NCBI GenBank assembly: GCA_030068145.1
Contig: JAPJBO010000120.1
Span: forward strand, 303,651-367,650
DNA length: 64,000 nucleotides
Direction of reading: 5' to 3'
Source: Diplonema papillatum
Lineage: Eukaryota > Euglenozoa > Diplonemea > Diplonemida > Diplonemidae
The notes below the pieces were generated by a model. The model searched no databases and was not told the origin of the DNA. It saw nothing but the letters and a program-made list of their open reading frames with translations. The translations under genes and the position numbers were made by a program. This document shows positions 1-10,080 of this stretch, one piece after another. Each line of letters starts with the position of its first letter. Positions within the stretch are counted from its first letter, which is position 1.

Positions 1-1051
1 CACCCCCACAGAAATCCAAACCCGCAGCGTCCGGGTGCCGTGCTCCTTACAGGGTACCTTCTCTCCCACAGGACGTATCCCGAACAGGACAAAAAACGAA
101 CCGGAACCCCCTGAACACCCCAGGCTTTATACTTGTCAGGATTCTTACTGGGCCAGGACTATTCCAAACACGCTATATTCTAGAGCTGGTAGATACTTGG
201 CCTGTCTACCGGACTTTTTCCCCTCTCCTTGCTTGCCCAGCTGCTCCGCACTAAATGGATGAGGGAAAGAATGATTCCCACTGCAGGAGCAAAAACGGAG
301 CACCATTTGCAACTTAGTTCTTCTAACGGAAAGGACCACCCTGAGCTGAGAAGCATAAATGTTTGGGCAAGAGAGTCAGGGTAGCCTTCTCCGTTAAAGC
401 TGAAAGGCGCACAACATACGGCAGAGGAGAGTGTTGGTAGCGTTGTTTTGTCTCGTTTCAAAAAGAGAGGAAGATGAATTGCGGGTCTACCGTCCGTTGT
501 AATGAAGGTCGCACACTGTTTTCCCTTCAAACAAACGATTGCCACGCGCAGCAAACTGTTTCGTTCGAGATTGGTTGAGGGAGAGAAGACAGGAAGGAAG
601 TAGCGGCTTTTTCACGGTGAACATACCTGAACACGGCGTGATCCAGCCTGAGGAAGCCAGTACTAAGTGTGTAAGAAGTCTAAAACCCGGTAATGGTGCC
701 AGACCTCATGAGCGTGCTGCTCACACTAACGAGCTTGCAGCGTGAAAAGTGCTTTTGAACAGCGGACATAGAAAATTCCAGAGCTTCTGAATTCTGCCCT
801 TGAAATGTTGCCACTTGATGGCGCATCTGTCACCTCTCTGCCAGCAAAATGGAGGATTTCTATCTTCGAGTGAATTTAGGCCAGAATCAAGTTGAGTCTC
901 AGGTTTCAAAAACAAGGACCCTACTACTGATTCTCCCACGCCGGCTCATTTGGACACACGCACGCATGCAGCGTCGGAACTGCAATACGGAGCGCGAAAT
1001 GTTCGCATCCCATAGAGAAGTCAGCAGTGCTTGGTCCACCGCGCCCGCTAT
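1..1051. other. Intergenic, no supported gene
   Basis: I see no recognisable coding region. The short open frames here have no domain motifs and no internal consistency. The stretch is the 3' flank of the minus-strand repeat protein. Confidence 0.5.
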
Positions 1052-3661
1052 TTAATGATGACGGTACGGCAGCTGGACGCGCTCAAGAGCAGCCATCCAA
1101 GTAACATCCAACGGGCGGTCAAGCAAAAACACCATTGCCTCTGACAGCACAGCATTGACAGTTGGGAATGATACCACATGAGCCCCCGGATCGACGTCCA
1201 GCACAGCCGCGCTTTCGTGCGGAAGATGCAGCAAAACAACTCGCCTCAAGGCAATGGCAGCATCGTCCGGAGAGAGCTCCAGCAGGCACGAGGTGATGGC
1301 GGCTGAGCCGACAAATTGCTCGCACCGGCTTCGGGTCGATCGCGCGTTGCCGAACGCGAACGCGCGGGACTGCGGGGCGAAGTTCTTGAACGCGGTGACC
1401 ACCAAATCGCTGCCGTCTGGATGCTGCGAGACGACCAGCACGGGATCCCGCATGCCGCGGCTTCGAAGAACCAGTTCGACGACCGAAATCACGCACAGCG
1501 ACCCAGCCCGCATCGTCCCGAGCGTCGCCTCCATGAACACCTCTGCTTGCGCATTGAAACGCTGCGATGCACACGGCTCTTCGACCAAAAAGCACACCGA
1601 CGCGTCCTCCAGCGACACTCGCCAACGGCGTGAGAAACAGTGCAGTGCCTCGAGAATGAACGTTTTGAGCCCGGTTGCGGGTCCCTCGTAGGCGGAGGCG
1701 TGCGTGATTCTGTCTTTTCCTGCGTTGTGCAGGAAGGCAGATACAACGTATTTACTGGCTGATTCGCGCACGTGCACGACGAGGAGCCACGGGAGAGAGA
1801 CGGTGAGACGGTCAGGTGCACTGTGCAACGGCTGCCGAATCTGCGGTTTTGACACCGTCGCTCGGTGGAAAGAGGACGGGACGGCACCACCTGGATGCTC
1901 GTGCGTCATCTTCGGCTGCATTTTGGCAGCGCTGCTGCGTGTGTGGCCCCCGGGCCGCCAAATGGGCTCGGGGGGCGGCCGTACTAAGCAACGGCCAGCG
2001 TCTCTCGTCTCATGATTATGCCTCCGTGTACCTCCCCTTACTGTCGTTCTCCTTGTTTCAGGCCGACGACGTTGGCCTCTGTCTTGGCCTGAATCCGCGG
2101 CAAACTCTGTACTGTCACATGGCAACCTGGCGGTCTCTGAAAAGTATGGAGCCTCATCCTTCTCCGCAGTCTTCGCCTGGTCCCGCATGTGCCTGGCTGT
2201 GTCCTTTTTCTGATGATCGGCACCTTTACCAGGGTGCAGTGTCAACGGGCTGTCAACTTCCCTTTCAACACTGGTGTGCGTCTCGCCGTGATATGCTTCT
2301 CCTTTAGGCTCAACACGGATGCCAGGACGCACCTGACTCAGGTCCAACACGCGCCTCACCGCTGCGTTCTCATCCTGACACCTGGCTCTAGGGACTTCAC
2401 TAAACCTGTCGGCTCCCGTGTGTCGTACAAACGAGCCGTCAACCTCGGTTTCAACACTGGTGTGCGTCTCGCCGTGATATGCTTCTCCTTCACGCACAAT
2501 ACGGATGCCAGGCCGTACCTGACTCAGGTTCAACACGTGCCTCGCCGCTGCGTTCTCATCCTGACACCCGGCTCTAGAGACCTGGTGGGCTTCACTGAAT
2601 CTGTTGGCCCCTGTGTGTCGTATAAACAAGCCGTCAACTTCGCTTTCGACGCTGACATGCGTCTCGCCGTGATGTACTTCTCCTTCGGGCGCAATACGTA
2701 TGCCAGGGCGTGCATGACTCAGGCCCCGCACGTGCCCCGCGGCCGTGTTCTCATCCTGACACCCGGCTCTACGGACTTTATTTAACCTATCGGCCTCCGT
2801 GTGTCGTACAAACGAGCCGTCAACTTTGTTTTCAACACTAATGTGCGTCTCGCTGTGGTATGCTTCTCCTTCACGCGCAATACGGATGCCAGGATGTGCC
2901 CGACTCGGGTCCAACACGTGCCTCGCCACTGTATTCTCATCCTGACACCCGGCTCCGGGGACCCGGTGGCCTTCACTAAACCTGTCGGCCCCCGTGTGTC
3001 GCACAAACGATCTGTCAACTTCGTGTTCGACACTGGTGTGCGTCTCGCCGTATTTTGCTTCTCCTTCACGTGCAATACGTTTGCCAGGACGTGCATGACT
3101 CAAGCCCCGCACGTTGGTCGTGGCTGTGTTCACATCCTGACGCCCGGCTTTATCAGACGCTACAAACGAGCCGTCAACTTTGGTTTCAACACTATTGTGC
3201 GTTTCACCGTGATATGCTTCTCCTTCATGCACAATACGTATGCCAGGATGTGCCCGACTCGGGTCCAACACGTGCCTCGCCGCTGTATTCTCATCCTGAC
3301 ACCCGGCTCCGGGGACCCGGTGGCCTTCACTAAACCTGTCGGCCCCCGTGTGTCGCACAAACGGAGATCCGTCAATTTTGTGCTCAACACCGGTCTGCGT
3401 CTCGCCGTGATATGCTTCTTCTTCACGTGCAGAATGTATGCCAGGACGTGCATGACTCAGGCCCCGCACGTGCCTCGTGGCTGTGTTCGCATCTTGACGC
3501 CCAGCTCCAGGGACCCGGTGGTGTTCACCTAACCCGTCGGCCTTCGTGTGTCGTTTAAACAAGCCGCCAGCTTCTTCATCAACATCAGTGTGCGTCTTGC
3601 TATGATTTGCTTCTCCCCCACGCGCAATACCGATACCGAATCGCGAGGTATCCGTGCGCAT
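1052..3661 (-). CDS. Repeat-rich protein, about eight ~62-aa repeats
   Basis: Family not recognised. The open frame extends upstream to 3742, but that codon is GTG; the first ATG is at 3661, giving about 869 residues (MRTDTSRFGIG...). The N-terminal ~500 residues are about eight degenerate repeats of 50-65 residues, each with GET-x3-VE-x2-VDG, RHTGADRFSE, CQDEN and a SHARPGI/SRAHPGI-like core. They are hydrophilic and rich in H, R, E and G. A charged linker follows, then a C-terminal region of about 250 residues (from VSLPWLLVVHV) with normal globular composition, which I could not match to a family. One module homologous to these repeats also lies inside the giant armadillo protein near 28.4 kb. 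An upstream exon cannot be excluded. Coding status is supported by the long frame kept open through all repeats. Confidence 0.6.
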   Translation of the reverse strand: MRTDTSRFGIGIARGGEANHSKTHTDVDEEAGGLFKRHTKADGLGEHHRVPGAGRQDANTATRHVRGLSHARPGIHSAREEEAYHGETQTGVEHKIDGSPFVRHTGADRFSEGHRVPGAGCQDENTAARHVLDPSRAHPGIRIVHEGEAYHGETHNSVETKVDGSFVASDKAGRQDVNTATTNVRGLSHARPGKRIAREGEAKYGETHTSVEHEVDRSFVRHTGADRFSEGHRVPGAGCQDENTVARHVLDPSRAHPGIRIAREGEAYHSETHISVENKVDGSFVRHTEADRLNKVRRAGCQDENTAAGHVRGLSHARPGIRIAPEGEVHHGETHVSVESEVDGLFIRHTGANRFSEAHQVSRAGCQDENAAARHVLNLSQVRPGIRIVREGEAYHGETHTSVETEVDGSFVRHTGADRFSEVPRARCQDENAAVRRVLDLSQVRPGIRVEPKGEAYHGETHTSVEREVDSPLTLHPGKGADHQKKDTARHMRDQAKTAEKDEAPYFSETARLPCDSTEFAADSGQDRGQRRRPETRRTTVRGGTRRHNHETRDAGRCLVRPPPEPIWRPGGHTRSSAAKMQPKMTHEHPGGAVPSSFHRATVSKPQIRQPLHSAPDRLTVSLPWLLVVHVRESASKYVVSAFLHNAGKDRITHASAYEGPATGLKTFILEALHCFSRRWRVSLEDASVCFLVEEPCASQRFNAQAEVFMEATLGTMRAGSLCVISVVELVLRSRGMRDPVLVVSQHPDGSDLVVTAFKNFAPQSRAFAFGNARSTRSRCEQFVGSAAITSCLLELSPDDAAIALRRVVLLHLPHESAAVLDVDPGAHVVSFPTVNAVLSEAMVFLLDRPLDVTWMAALERVQLPYRHH
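2200..3640 (-). repeat. Tandem coding repeat, 8 units of ~190 bp
   Basis: A conserved core (plus-strand form roughly CAACACTGGTGTGCGTCTCG) recurs near 2261, 2449, 2641, 2830, 3026, 3187, 3380 and 3578. Spacing is 188-198 bp, except one unit of about 161 bp. Units differ at many positions, so the array is old, yet all keep one frame open. Confidence 0.85.
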
Positions 3662-3742
3662 CGTTCGGGGATTATCCTGCGTTCGGTGAAGGGCAGTAAA
3701 CAACAAATCCTGGGGTGTTTTCAGTAGTTTTTCTATGCACAC

Positions 3743-4170
3743 ATTGGGTTACCGGGTGCAAAAGCGCCACTAGTCGAACAAATGAATTTGAGGGAGAGCC
3801 CAAGCCTGTGCGGCTCCATTCCGCCCCATTTCCTTCCTGCTAAGCAGCTGCCTGCAGAGTAGTCGCCAGGTTGCCAAGCGGGCAAATACACTTTTCCACC
3901 TGCCAACGGCCACTCGTGGCACCCTGGAAAACTACTCGTGCAGAAAACTACTTTTTTTCGCGAATAAAGAGCTATTTACACACCGGCGTTGTTGGGAGAG
4001 GGCTGTGCAACGACACGTGGAGCGCTGGAGAAACGGATATGCATTCATCTGGAGATTCTCGCTCAAGCGAAGTTTCCTGCGATTCTGACACGTCTGCTCG
4101 CCAACCGGGGACCACCACACTTCGCTGCGAGGCTGAAGCTGATCTGAGTGAGAGGCGTTAAGATGGCACG
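3743..4170. other. Intergenic, nothing recognised
   Basis: No coding or RNA motif seen between the repeat protein and the inverted-repeat element. Confidence 0.4.
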
Positions 4171-4174
4171 TATA

Positions 4175-4694
4175 CCACTCATTCCACGAAAAAGTGCCAC
4201 AGATTTCGGCTTTTTTCGGACTTCTGCCGAAACTTTCCATCTGCAGGTCCAAAAATGGCCGGTTTCGAGATTTTGAGGACACGATTGAATCCATTGAGGA
4301 CTATCTGGCTTTTCATTGTCCCAGGACGGTATTTCTGCCCTCTGGGAGATTCTTTCGCCCGGTTTGCGAAGAATTCAAAATGAGTCCAAAATGTGCTCGG
4401 TAGTGCGCAAAAGAATTCTCCGCCATTTTCTTTACCACGGTCCAGATGGATTTTAGGTTCGGTGGTTCGATTCCCGTCGGAAATCGTTTTTTGAGGTTTT
4501 GAAACAGCCCCAAAACCGACCTTTTGTCCATCTGCACACCAGATTTTGGTCGCCACGCGAGCTGATTGCTTGCCCATAATTGCCAGGGATAGCTCTTTTT
4601 ATCCATCCAAAAAAATCCAATTTCCAAAATTTTGACCCAAAACGGGCTGCTTTTCAGACGGAAAATCTGTGACACTTTTTCGTGGAATGAGTGA
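4175..4694. mobile_element. MITE-like element with ~30 bp terminal inverted repeats
   Basis: The left end (CCACTCATTCCACGAAAAAG, continuing through GTGCCACAGATTT) is repeated in inverted orientation at the right end (4663-4694) with about two mismatches. Both ends abut a TA dinucleotide, as for Tc1/mariner-type target duplications. The ~520 bp interior has no transposase. I infer a non-autonomous DNA transposon. Confidence 0.7.
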
Positions 4695-4799
4695 TACATA
4701 ACTATATTACAGCGTTAGCCCGTATCCAAAGAGGTTCAAAACGCCAGTAGCGAGGTGGACGTGTGGCCCGTCTGCTAGGCGTTAACACATTTCACATTT

Positions 4800-4839
4800 C
4801 ACTTCACGGGTGGAGACACCCCACTCCACCCGTGAAGTG
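4800..4839. other. Perfect 16-bp hairpin, 8-nt loop
   Basis: CACTTCACGGGTGGAG (4800-4815) is followed after 8 bases by its exact reverse complement (4824-4839). It lies 24 bp beyond the stop codon of the coiled-coil gene, so on the minus strand it would sit in that gene's 3' UTR. Function is unknown; an mRNA 3' structure or a small RNA is possible. Confidence 0.75.
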
Positions 4840-4862
4840 TGTCCGCCAAGTCACCCTGGCGA

Positions 4863-5936
4863 CTAGCAGTTGCTGGCAGTAAACCTTTGCAAAAGGGCAC
4901 CCAACCATGAAAACATGTAGACGCTTCCGAACAGCAGCTGATGAAAAACGTGTCGATCCGCAAAAAAACGATAAAGACCGAACCTTGTCCGGCGAACTTC
5001 GTTGGCCACGTCCGGAGATATGTTGATGAAAATCTTCTGCGGGTGCATCGGAGAGTTCACGCCGCAAATTTTATCGCACATGTTTTGAAGCAAGTCGAGC
5101 ACCAGCCGCTGATGCTTGCCGGTGGAGGACCGTTTCCGACCGGGGTTCTGTTGTGAGATTTCGGTACTATCACGACGGCTACCGTTTGCTGCCGTTCCAT
5201 TGGCTGCCTGCTTATTGCACTCGCCGTCGACTTCTTGCTGCAGGATCTGCTGCCTCCTCTGCCCCAGGAGCTCCCACTGCTGTTGCTGCTCCAGTTGGCC
5301 CTCCATGCCGCGCCGTTTCTCATAGCGCAGCCTAAATTCCTCCCGTGCGGCGTCCTGCTCTTTGACCTTCTCTTCGAGACGCCTGCGCTCAGTCTCCCCC
5401 ATTTCTCGTTGCGCCTGCAGAAGCGCGAGCTGCTCCGCGTTGCGTTGGCGTGCACGTTCGCCTTCTTGCCCGAGCGTCTTCTCGCGCCTGGTCTCGGCAC
5501 TGCGAGCGCGGTACGCTTGCCACTTAGCGAAGGCGCGTAGAAGGACGAAGCGGTCTGCCTGGCGTGCAAGCGTTGAAAGGACCTGCGTCTTCAAATGGTC
5601 AAGTTTGCTGTGGGCGGCTCGCTCGAGCGCGGTGAGGCGGGTCTCTTCGCGTTCCGTAGCTTTGCGCAGTTGTTCAGCACGGCTATGGAGGTCGGCTTCT
5701 TTTGCCGACAGCGCGTGCTCCGCCGCATTGACTGCGTCTCCGCTGGCACCGGTGCTACCGTCGCGGGAGCGCAATCGATTCGGGTTACCGCTCATCAACT
5801 TGCTGCGGACGTTCACACGAACCCTTCTCGCGTCGTTCAACGTGCCGAGTGACCGCAGCTCCTTCAACACGAGACCTTCGATTTGCTTCAGCGATACAGA
5901 TGGGGGCAAAGTAGCTGGTGATGTGTCATCGCCCAT
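4863..5936 (-). CDS. Coiled-coil protein with one SFI1-like motif
   Basis: Single open frame. The frame opens at a TTG at 5963, but the first ATG is at 5936 (MGDDTSPATLPPSV), giving about 357 residues. The central part (residues ~75-240) is rich in E, R, Q and A with heptad-like spacing (EEKVKEQDAAREEFRLRYEK), typical of a long coiled coil. Within it FVLLRAFAKWQAYR (residues ~129-142) resembles the centrin-binding repeat of SFI1-type proteins (hydrophobic-x-FxxW), but only one copy is clear. The C-terminal ~90 residues (DLLQNMCDKICGVNSPMHPQ onward) look globular. A basal-body or cytoskeletal role is inference from composition only. Confidence 0.65.
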   Translation of the reverse strand: MGDDTSPATLPPSVSLKQIEGLVLKELRSLGTLNDARRVRVNVRSKLMSGNPNRLRSRDGSTGASGDAVNAAEHALSAKEADLHSRAEQLRKATEREETRLTALERAAHSKLDHLKTQVLSTLARQADRFVLLRAFAKWQAYRARSAETRREKTLGQEGERARQRNAEQLALLQAQREMGETERRRLEEKVKEQDAAREEFRLRYEKRRGMEGQLEQQQQWELLGQRRQQILQQEVDGECNKQAANGTAANGSRRDSTEISQQNPGRKRSSTGKHQRLVLDLLQNMCDKICGVNSPMHPQKIFINISPDVANEVRRTRFGLYRFFADRHVFHQLLFGSVYMFSWLGALLQRFTASNC

Positions 5937-6908
5937 GGTCTCTTTTTCGTCTACGGATGTCAAGGTCTTTCCTTTTTTTAAAACCTGCAGGTGGATGCTG
6001 CTTATCTTACGCGCACAACTCCGCGCACCCCGATTTTTCTAGAATTCTTTCGCATAGTAAGCTTTGGCCGTTGCGGATTCTTATTCGACACCACTCCCAC
6101 TTCTCTTGTTTTGGGGACGCAAAATGCATACGCCAATCGTCGAAAGCTCACAAGCGGCTCGTCTGACCCAAAAGCATAGGACAGAAAAGGTGGCATTTTT
6201 AGGGGTTGGCATCGACACGGACACATCGGGCTAGGCAGATGTGGGGGCAGCTTCGTTACGTGGGTAAGGTGCGATCGAAGCGACAGACATATGGGCCTGT
6301 CGGCAGGAAGTTAGCGATAGCAGACTTCTCTTCGGCGAGGCGAGCAGTGCTGTCAACCTGCTTTTGCCGCTCGTGTAAACCACCAACATTCGTTGCTTTG
6401 CCGGGCACTGTGTTTTCAAGCAGCGCACCTTCTACTCGTAGTGCTTGCGCGCACCGGAGACAAGCAGTACGCGGGGCAAGAAGCGGCCGACACGACGCGT
6501 GCAAAGAGGTAGCCTGTAGCAACTAGCGTAGTCTATTGTCACAGATTGTTGCTGCATGATAAGTTTAAAGTACTGCTAATACTCAACTGAAGGAACTCGC
6601 AGGATTGGGTCGTCTTGGCTTTTATTTTGTAGGGGAATTGCGCACTTCGCAGCCCCTTCATGCCCGATCGGCATGCCTGACTGTTGCAACGCTGACGCCA
6701 AAAAAACAGACCCGCGCTGTCACATTGCGACAACAGGACAAAGCCGGTTGGACGCTCTTTTTGCCATCAGCTCGAAGCACAACCAACAAGGTGCAGAGTT
6801 CTCATGATTCGGCCGCCCGCAGAGCGAAAGGTGCATCAACAAGCACCTCGAAGAGCTGGCGAACAAGCTTTGCTACCGGCAAGGAGCTGGCCATTAGCAG
6901 ATGCACAT
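5937..6908. other. Intergenic between coiled-coil and TPK genes
   Basis: No supported gene or structured RNA. The small frames on both strands have no recognisable motif. Confidence 0.4.
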
Positions 6909-7595
6909 TTAACGCAGACCCGAAGATGAAGACGTCCACAGCAGCGGTTTATCTGCTTCAATCGAAACCTCTGTTGCCTCTGGGTGCAGCTCGTTGGACG
7001 ATGTCCAGGCATCGGCTCCAGCGTAGCTGAGTGTGTTGCCATCGAGCTCCCACTTCAAACCCTTTGTCGTCACTTTGGTTGGGCCGAGGAGAGGAAGAAG
7101 GCCGACCGAACAGTCGAAGCCGTCCGGCCGCTGCACCCGCGAGAGCCCTGCTGGGATAGGTATGATGACGCTCTGCTCGCCGAAGAGCATCGGCCTGCAC
7201 TGTAAAGAGTTGAGAGCCACCCTGAAGTTCATCTGCTCGTGGTCCGGGCGTCCGCCGAGAGCGAGGCCCGTGACCAAGTCCCCCGAGTATGCCAGCTCCC
7301 GTGCGATGAAATTCAAGCATTTCTCAAAGTCCGTGCTGCCCTGATCGGGCACCTCGACGGCCACGCAGTCCGGCTTCATATCACGCAGTGAGTCCAGGTC
7401 TCCGACGACGTGTGTTGGCTTCAACAGCCGCCCGTCTTGCTTGACCTTCCAATAAGCTCCGTCGGCACACACACGCGACTCAGCCGCGTTCCACATCTTT
7501 ACAACGTAGTCATTCATCCCGAACCCGTTCAACATCAGCGCCACGCGCATTTTCCCTTGCGGGAGACCGAGGAGCTTCACGCCTTGTTGAGTCAT
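6909..7595 (-). CDS. Thiamine pyrophosphokinase
   Basis: Transfers pyrophosphate from ATP to thiamine, giving thiamine pyrophosphate (EC 2.7.6.2), the cofactor of pyruvate dehydrogenase, transketolase and related enzymes. Intronless, ATG at 7595, 228 residues, a usual length for eukaryotic enzymes. Family motifs occur in order: CADGAYWKV, VVGDLDSLR, DQGSTDFEKCLNF (acidic nucleotide/Mg site), LALGGRPDHEQMN, then in the C-terminal thiamine-binding half GFDCSVGLLPL, TTKGLKWELDG and TSSNEL. All motifs look intact, so I expect activity. The thiamine-binding and catalytic halves come in the standard order. No signal peptide is visible; a cytosolic site is likely. Confidence 0.93.
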   Translation of the reverse strand: MTQQGVKLLGLPQGKMRVALMLNGFGMNDYVVKMWNAAESRVCADGAYWKVKQDGRLLKPTHVVGDLDSLRDMKPDCVAVEVPDQGSTDFEKCLNFIARELAYSGDLVTGLALGGRPDHEQMNFRVALNSLQCRPMLFGEQSVIIPIPAGLSRVQRPDGFDCSVGLLPLLGPTKVTTKGLKWELDGNTLSYAGADAWTSSNELHPEATEVSIEADKPLLWTSSSSGLR

Positions 7596-9219
7596 CGCGC
7601 CCTTTCTTTAAGTAATTGTGGGTGTTTACCGATCCCCATCAAAATCTAACGCCTTAACTTTTCAGCCCCCAACATTCATTGCAATAGACATCTGGTGGTG
7701 GAACTTGTCCGTGCAGGCAATAGCTGTAACTACATCGTGGCGCGGCAAGCAAGGCAACGCATGCAGTCAACAAACAGGAAAAGTGAGGCGTTTCCTCAAC
7801 ACGACTGCTACATAATTCCGAGCACAACAATCGAAAGAGAAGGAACGAGAAAGAGGAGCACCAGCAAGCACCGAATTGGGGGCAGGTGCAGTTAAGATAG
7901 TCGTTCGAAAGCATGAGACAAAAAGGCAGAATGACTGATGTTGCGCAGGACAGGCTTTGTGTGTTCCTCGCTCGCTTCATCACTCTTGCTCGCCCGTTTG
8001 ACTTCTCCTTTAGACAGCGGGTAGCGGAGAAAAAAGAAACAGGCAAAGAAATGCGTAGTTTTGTTGAAAGAAAAGAAGAGAGGGGCTGTTGCTCTGGCAA
8101 GTTCCCTCCGCTGTTCACTGTTCGCGCTCACGCGTTTCAACACGGTTCGGCGAAAGAGAAACAGAGTAAGAACTCCCTAGAACAACAGAGAGAAAGATAC
8201 AGCGGAATAATTTATCTACACCCCTACGGGTTTGTTACCGTCCGACAGCGCAACTAAATCACCTGACAAGAGTGTTGAAGAATGGTTAAAGATTACCAGT
8301 GGTCACCCGAGGGGGGTAATCTTAGGGCCGCCCACGTGATGAAGCCGTTGAGCACTGGGAACTTTTAAGTACACGGGCCACACGGATCAACACGCACAGC
8401 CGTTAAGCAGCGGCTGCCGGCTTATCCTTGACACCTTATAAGCAGTTGGTTACAACCGGTTCTGAGCTTGCCGAGAACAGGCACTCCAGTGAATCGGCGG
8501 TAGTTTGGCTCCCATGGCTTTCATGAAGAGACATGTGACGGGAATGCAGCATTGCACCGCTGGATTAACCCGGCGAGCCGTGACACCTCCGTCATCAGAA
8601 CACGAACTTGCACCGACGGTAATAAACTCTGCTTCCGCAAGTAGTAAAGGGCACAGGCAGGGTGTGCCGGTCGCTTTTGCGCGACCTGAAAACAAGAAAA
8701 AACAGGCATCGAGCCCTCGTTGGGTTGTCGGACACTTTTTCCGACCCGGTTCTTTCTCTGAAACGTTGCTCCTTCCGTTGCGACGCGTAGCCGGGGTGCA
8801 TCCCGTGTTTTGCGGCGCTTCATTTGGTTCTGCAGAAACCGCCGAGTTGAGGTGCACACCGGCAGATTGTGTGTTGGGTGGTTCTGTATGTTTGAGTACG
8901 TTTAAAGTTTTGCAGGCACGTGCCGGGTTTTTGACGAAGGCCAGTCCGATCAAGCTTCCGTCGCATGGAAACACTGGTGGCGTTCGTCAGAACGGTTGTG
9001 TCTCCTTTCCTGGGCGAAAGGGGCACCGTGTAACACCAAGCCCTGAGGGCCACAGATTTGTGCAACTCGCAACACGAGGTGGCATCCTGCACAAGCATCT
9101 GTAGTGAGCCCGAGACACACAAAAGAGTGGAGCGTTTTTTGCATCAAAGCGTGTGAGCCACTATATTATTTTGTCGTACTGTGTTATGATCAGCCGTGGT
9201 CGTTTACCAGGAATACTTT
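7596..9219. other. Intergenic region, no supported gene
   Basis: Contains a plus-strand frame at 8505-9104 and a minus-strand frame at 7654-8118 with no recognisable domain and biased composition. About 8395-8425 holds a short match to a repeat motif (AAGCAGCGGCTGCC) also seen near 51.43 kb. Confidence 0.4.
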
Positions 9220-10080
9220 TCACATTTTGTACACGTCGTCACTCGTGTAGCCTAGCTCTTTCAAAAGGCCGGTTACGTCACCCTGCGTAGGCGGTTGCTT
9301 CGTGGTGTCTTTGTCTCCGCTAACGTGCTTCATCATTCCCGGTGGCCCGCAGACAAGTACCTTCCCTTTACCGGGAGCTGGCAGGTTCTGCGTCAACATC
9401 TGAGCATTGATGTGGCCAACTCCGCCGTTCCACGATGATGACGCCGAGTCGAGAACGTAGAAGACCTTGAGCCGGTCGTACTTTGCAAGCATATCATCCA
9501 ATTCGGCCTTCATCAAAATGTCCGCTTCGCTCCTGTTCGCAAAAATAAGGGACAACTGTGTCTTGTCGGTGGGATCGTCCAACAGGTGTCTCACGACTTG
9601 GTACATGGGCGTGATGCCCGTGCCTCCCGCCACCATTCCGATAGCCGGGTGTTCGTTGCTGTTGATCTGAATCTTTTTGAAGGGTCCCTTCAGCGCGATG
9701 GACTCGCCTTCCTTCAAATCGTGCAGATGGGTTCCCATTTTCCCATTCGGGTACTTCTTCACCAAGAGGTCGAAGGTGCCCTTGTCGCCGACGCGTGACA
9801 CGGGGGTGTAAGGCCGGATCACGTCTTCTCCTTTGCTGTCGGTGAACTTCGTCACGACGCACGAGGCAACCGTCATGCCCATAACGTGGTCTTTTGAAGG
9901 AAGTCCGAACGTCAGAAGCTGCGAGTCGTGCGACACTTGCTTCTTCGCCAGCAGAGGAAACTCTTTGAACTCTTTGGGACTGAACGCCGCGGGCGCACCT
10001 GCCGGCTGGCTGGCAAAGGCACAGCTTGCGCCGTATGTCATCGCAGCTCCTGCTGCGCACACTCCGATCTTTCTGAACAT
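9220..10080 (-). CDS. NADH-cytochrome b5 reductase, paralogue 1
   Basis: FAD enzyme that passes electrons from NADH to cytochrome b5 (EC 1.6.2.2). Intronless, ATG at 10080, 286 residues. The short N-terminus (IGVCAAGAAMTYGASCAFA) is a weak hydrophobic anchor or targeting segment, as in outer-mitochondrial/ER family members. The ferredoxin-reductase core shows the FAD motif RPYTPVS (89-95), GTHLHDLKEG (116-125), the NADH-site GGTGITPMYQ (152-161) and VCGPPGMM (243-250). The C-terminal tail ends GYTSDDVYKM, the usual FAD/NADH-closing end. It is one of three paralogues in tandem; residues in the middle of the protein are almost base-for-base identical to paralogue 2. Confidence 0.93.
   Translation of the reverse strand: MFRKIGVCAAGAAMTYGASCAFASQPAGAPAAFSPKEFKEFPLLAKKQVSHDSQLLTFGLPSKDHVMGMTVASCVVTKFTDSKGEDVIRPYTPVSRVGDKGTFDLLVKKYPNGKMGTHLHDLKEGESIALKGPFKKIQINSNEHPAIGMVAGGTGITPMYQVVRHLLDDPTDKTQLSLIFANRSEADILMKAELDDMLAKYDRLKVFYVLDSASSSWNGGVGHINAQMLTQNLPAPGKGKVLVCGPPGMMKHVSGDKDTTKQPPTQGDVTGLLKELGYTSDDVYKM

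Noticed and set aside
3662-3742. Upstream extension of the repeat protein to 3742
   Set aside because: The first codon there is GTG; eukaryotic initiation at the ATG at 3661 is more likely.
8505-9104. 199-codon plus-strand gene
   Set aside because: No recognisable motif, wrong strand for this cluster, and another frame is open on the opposite strand.
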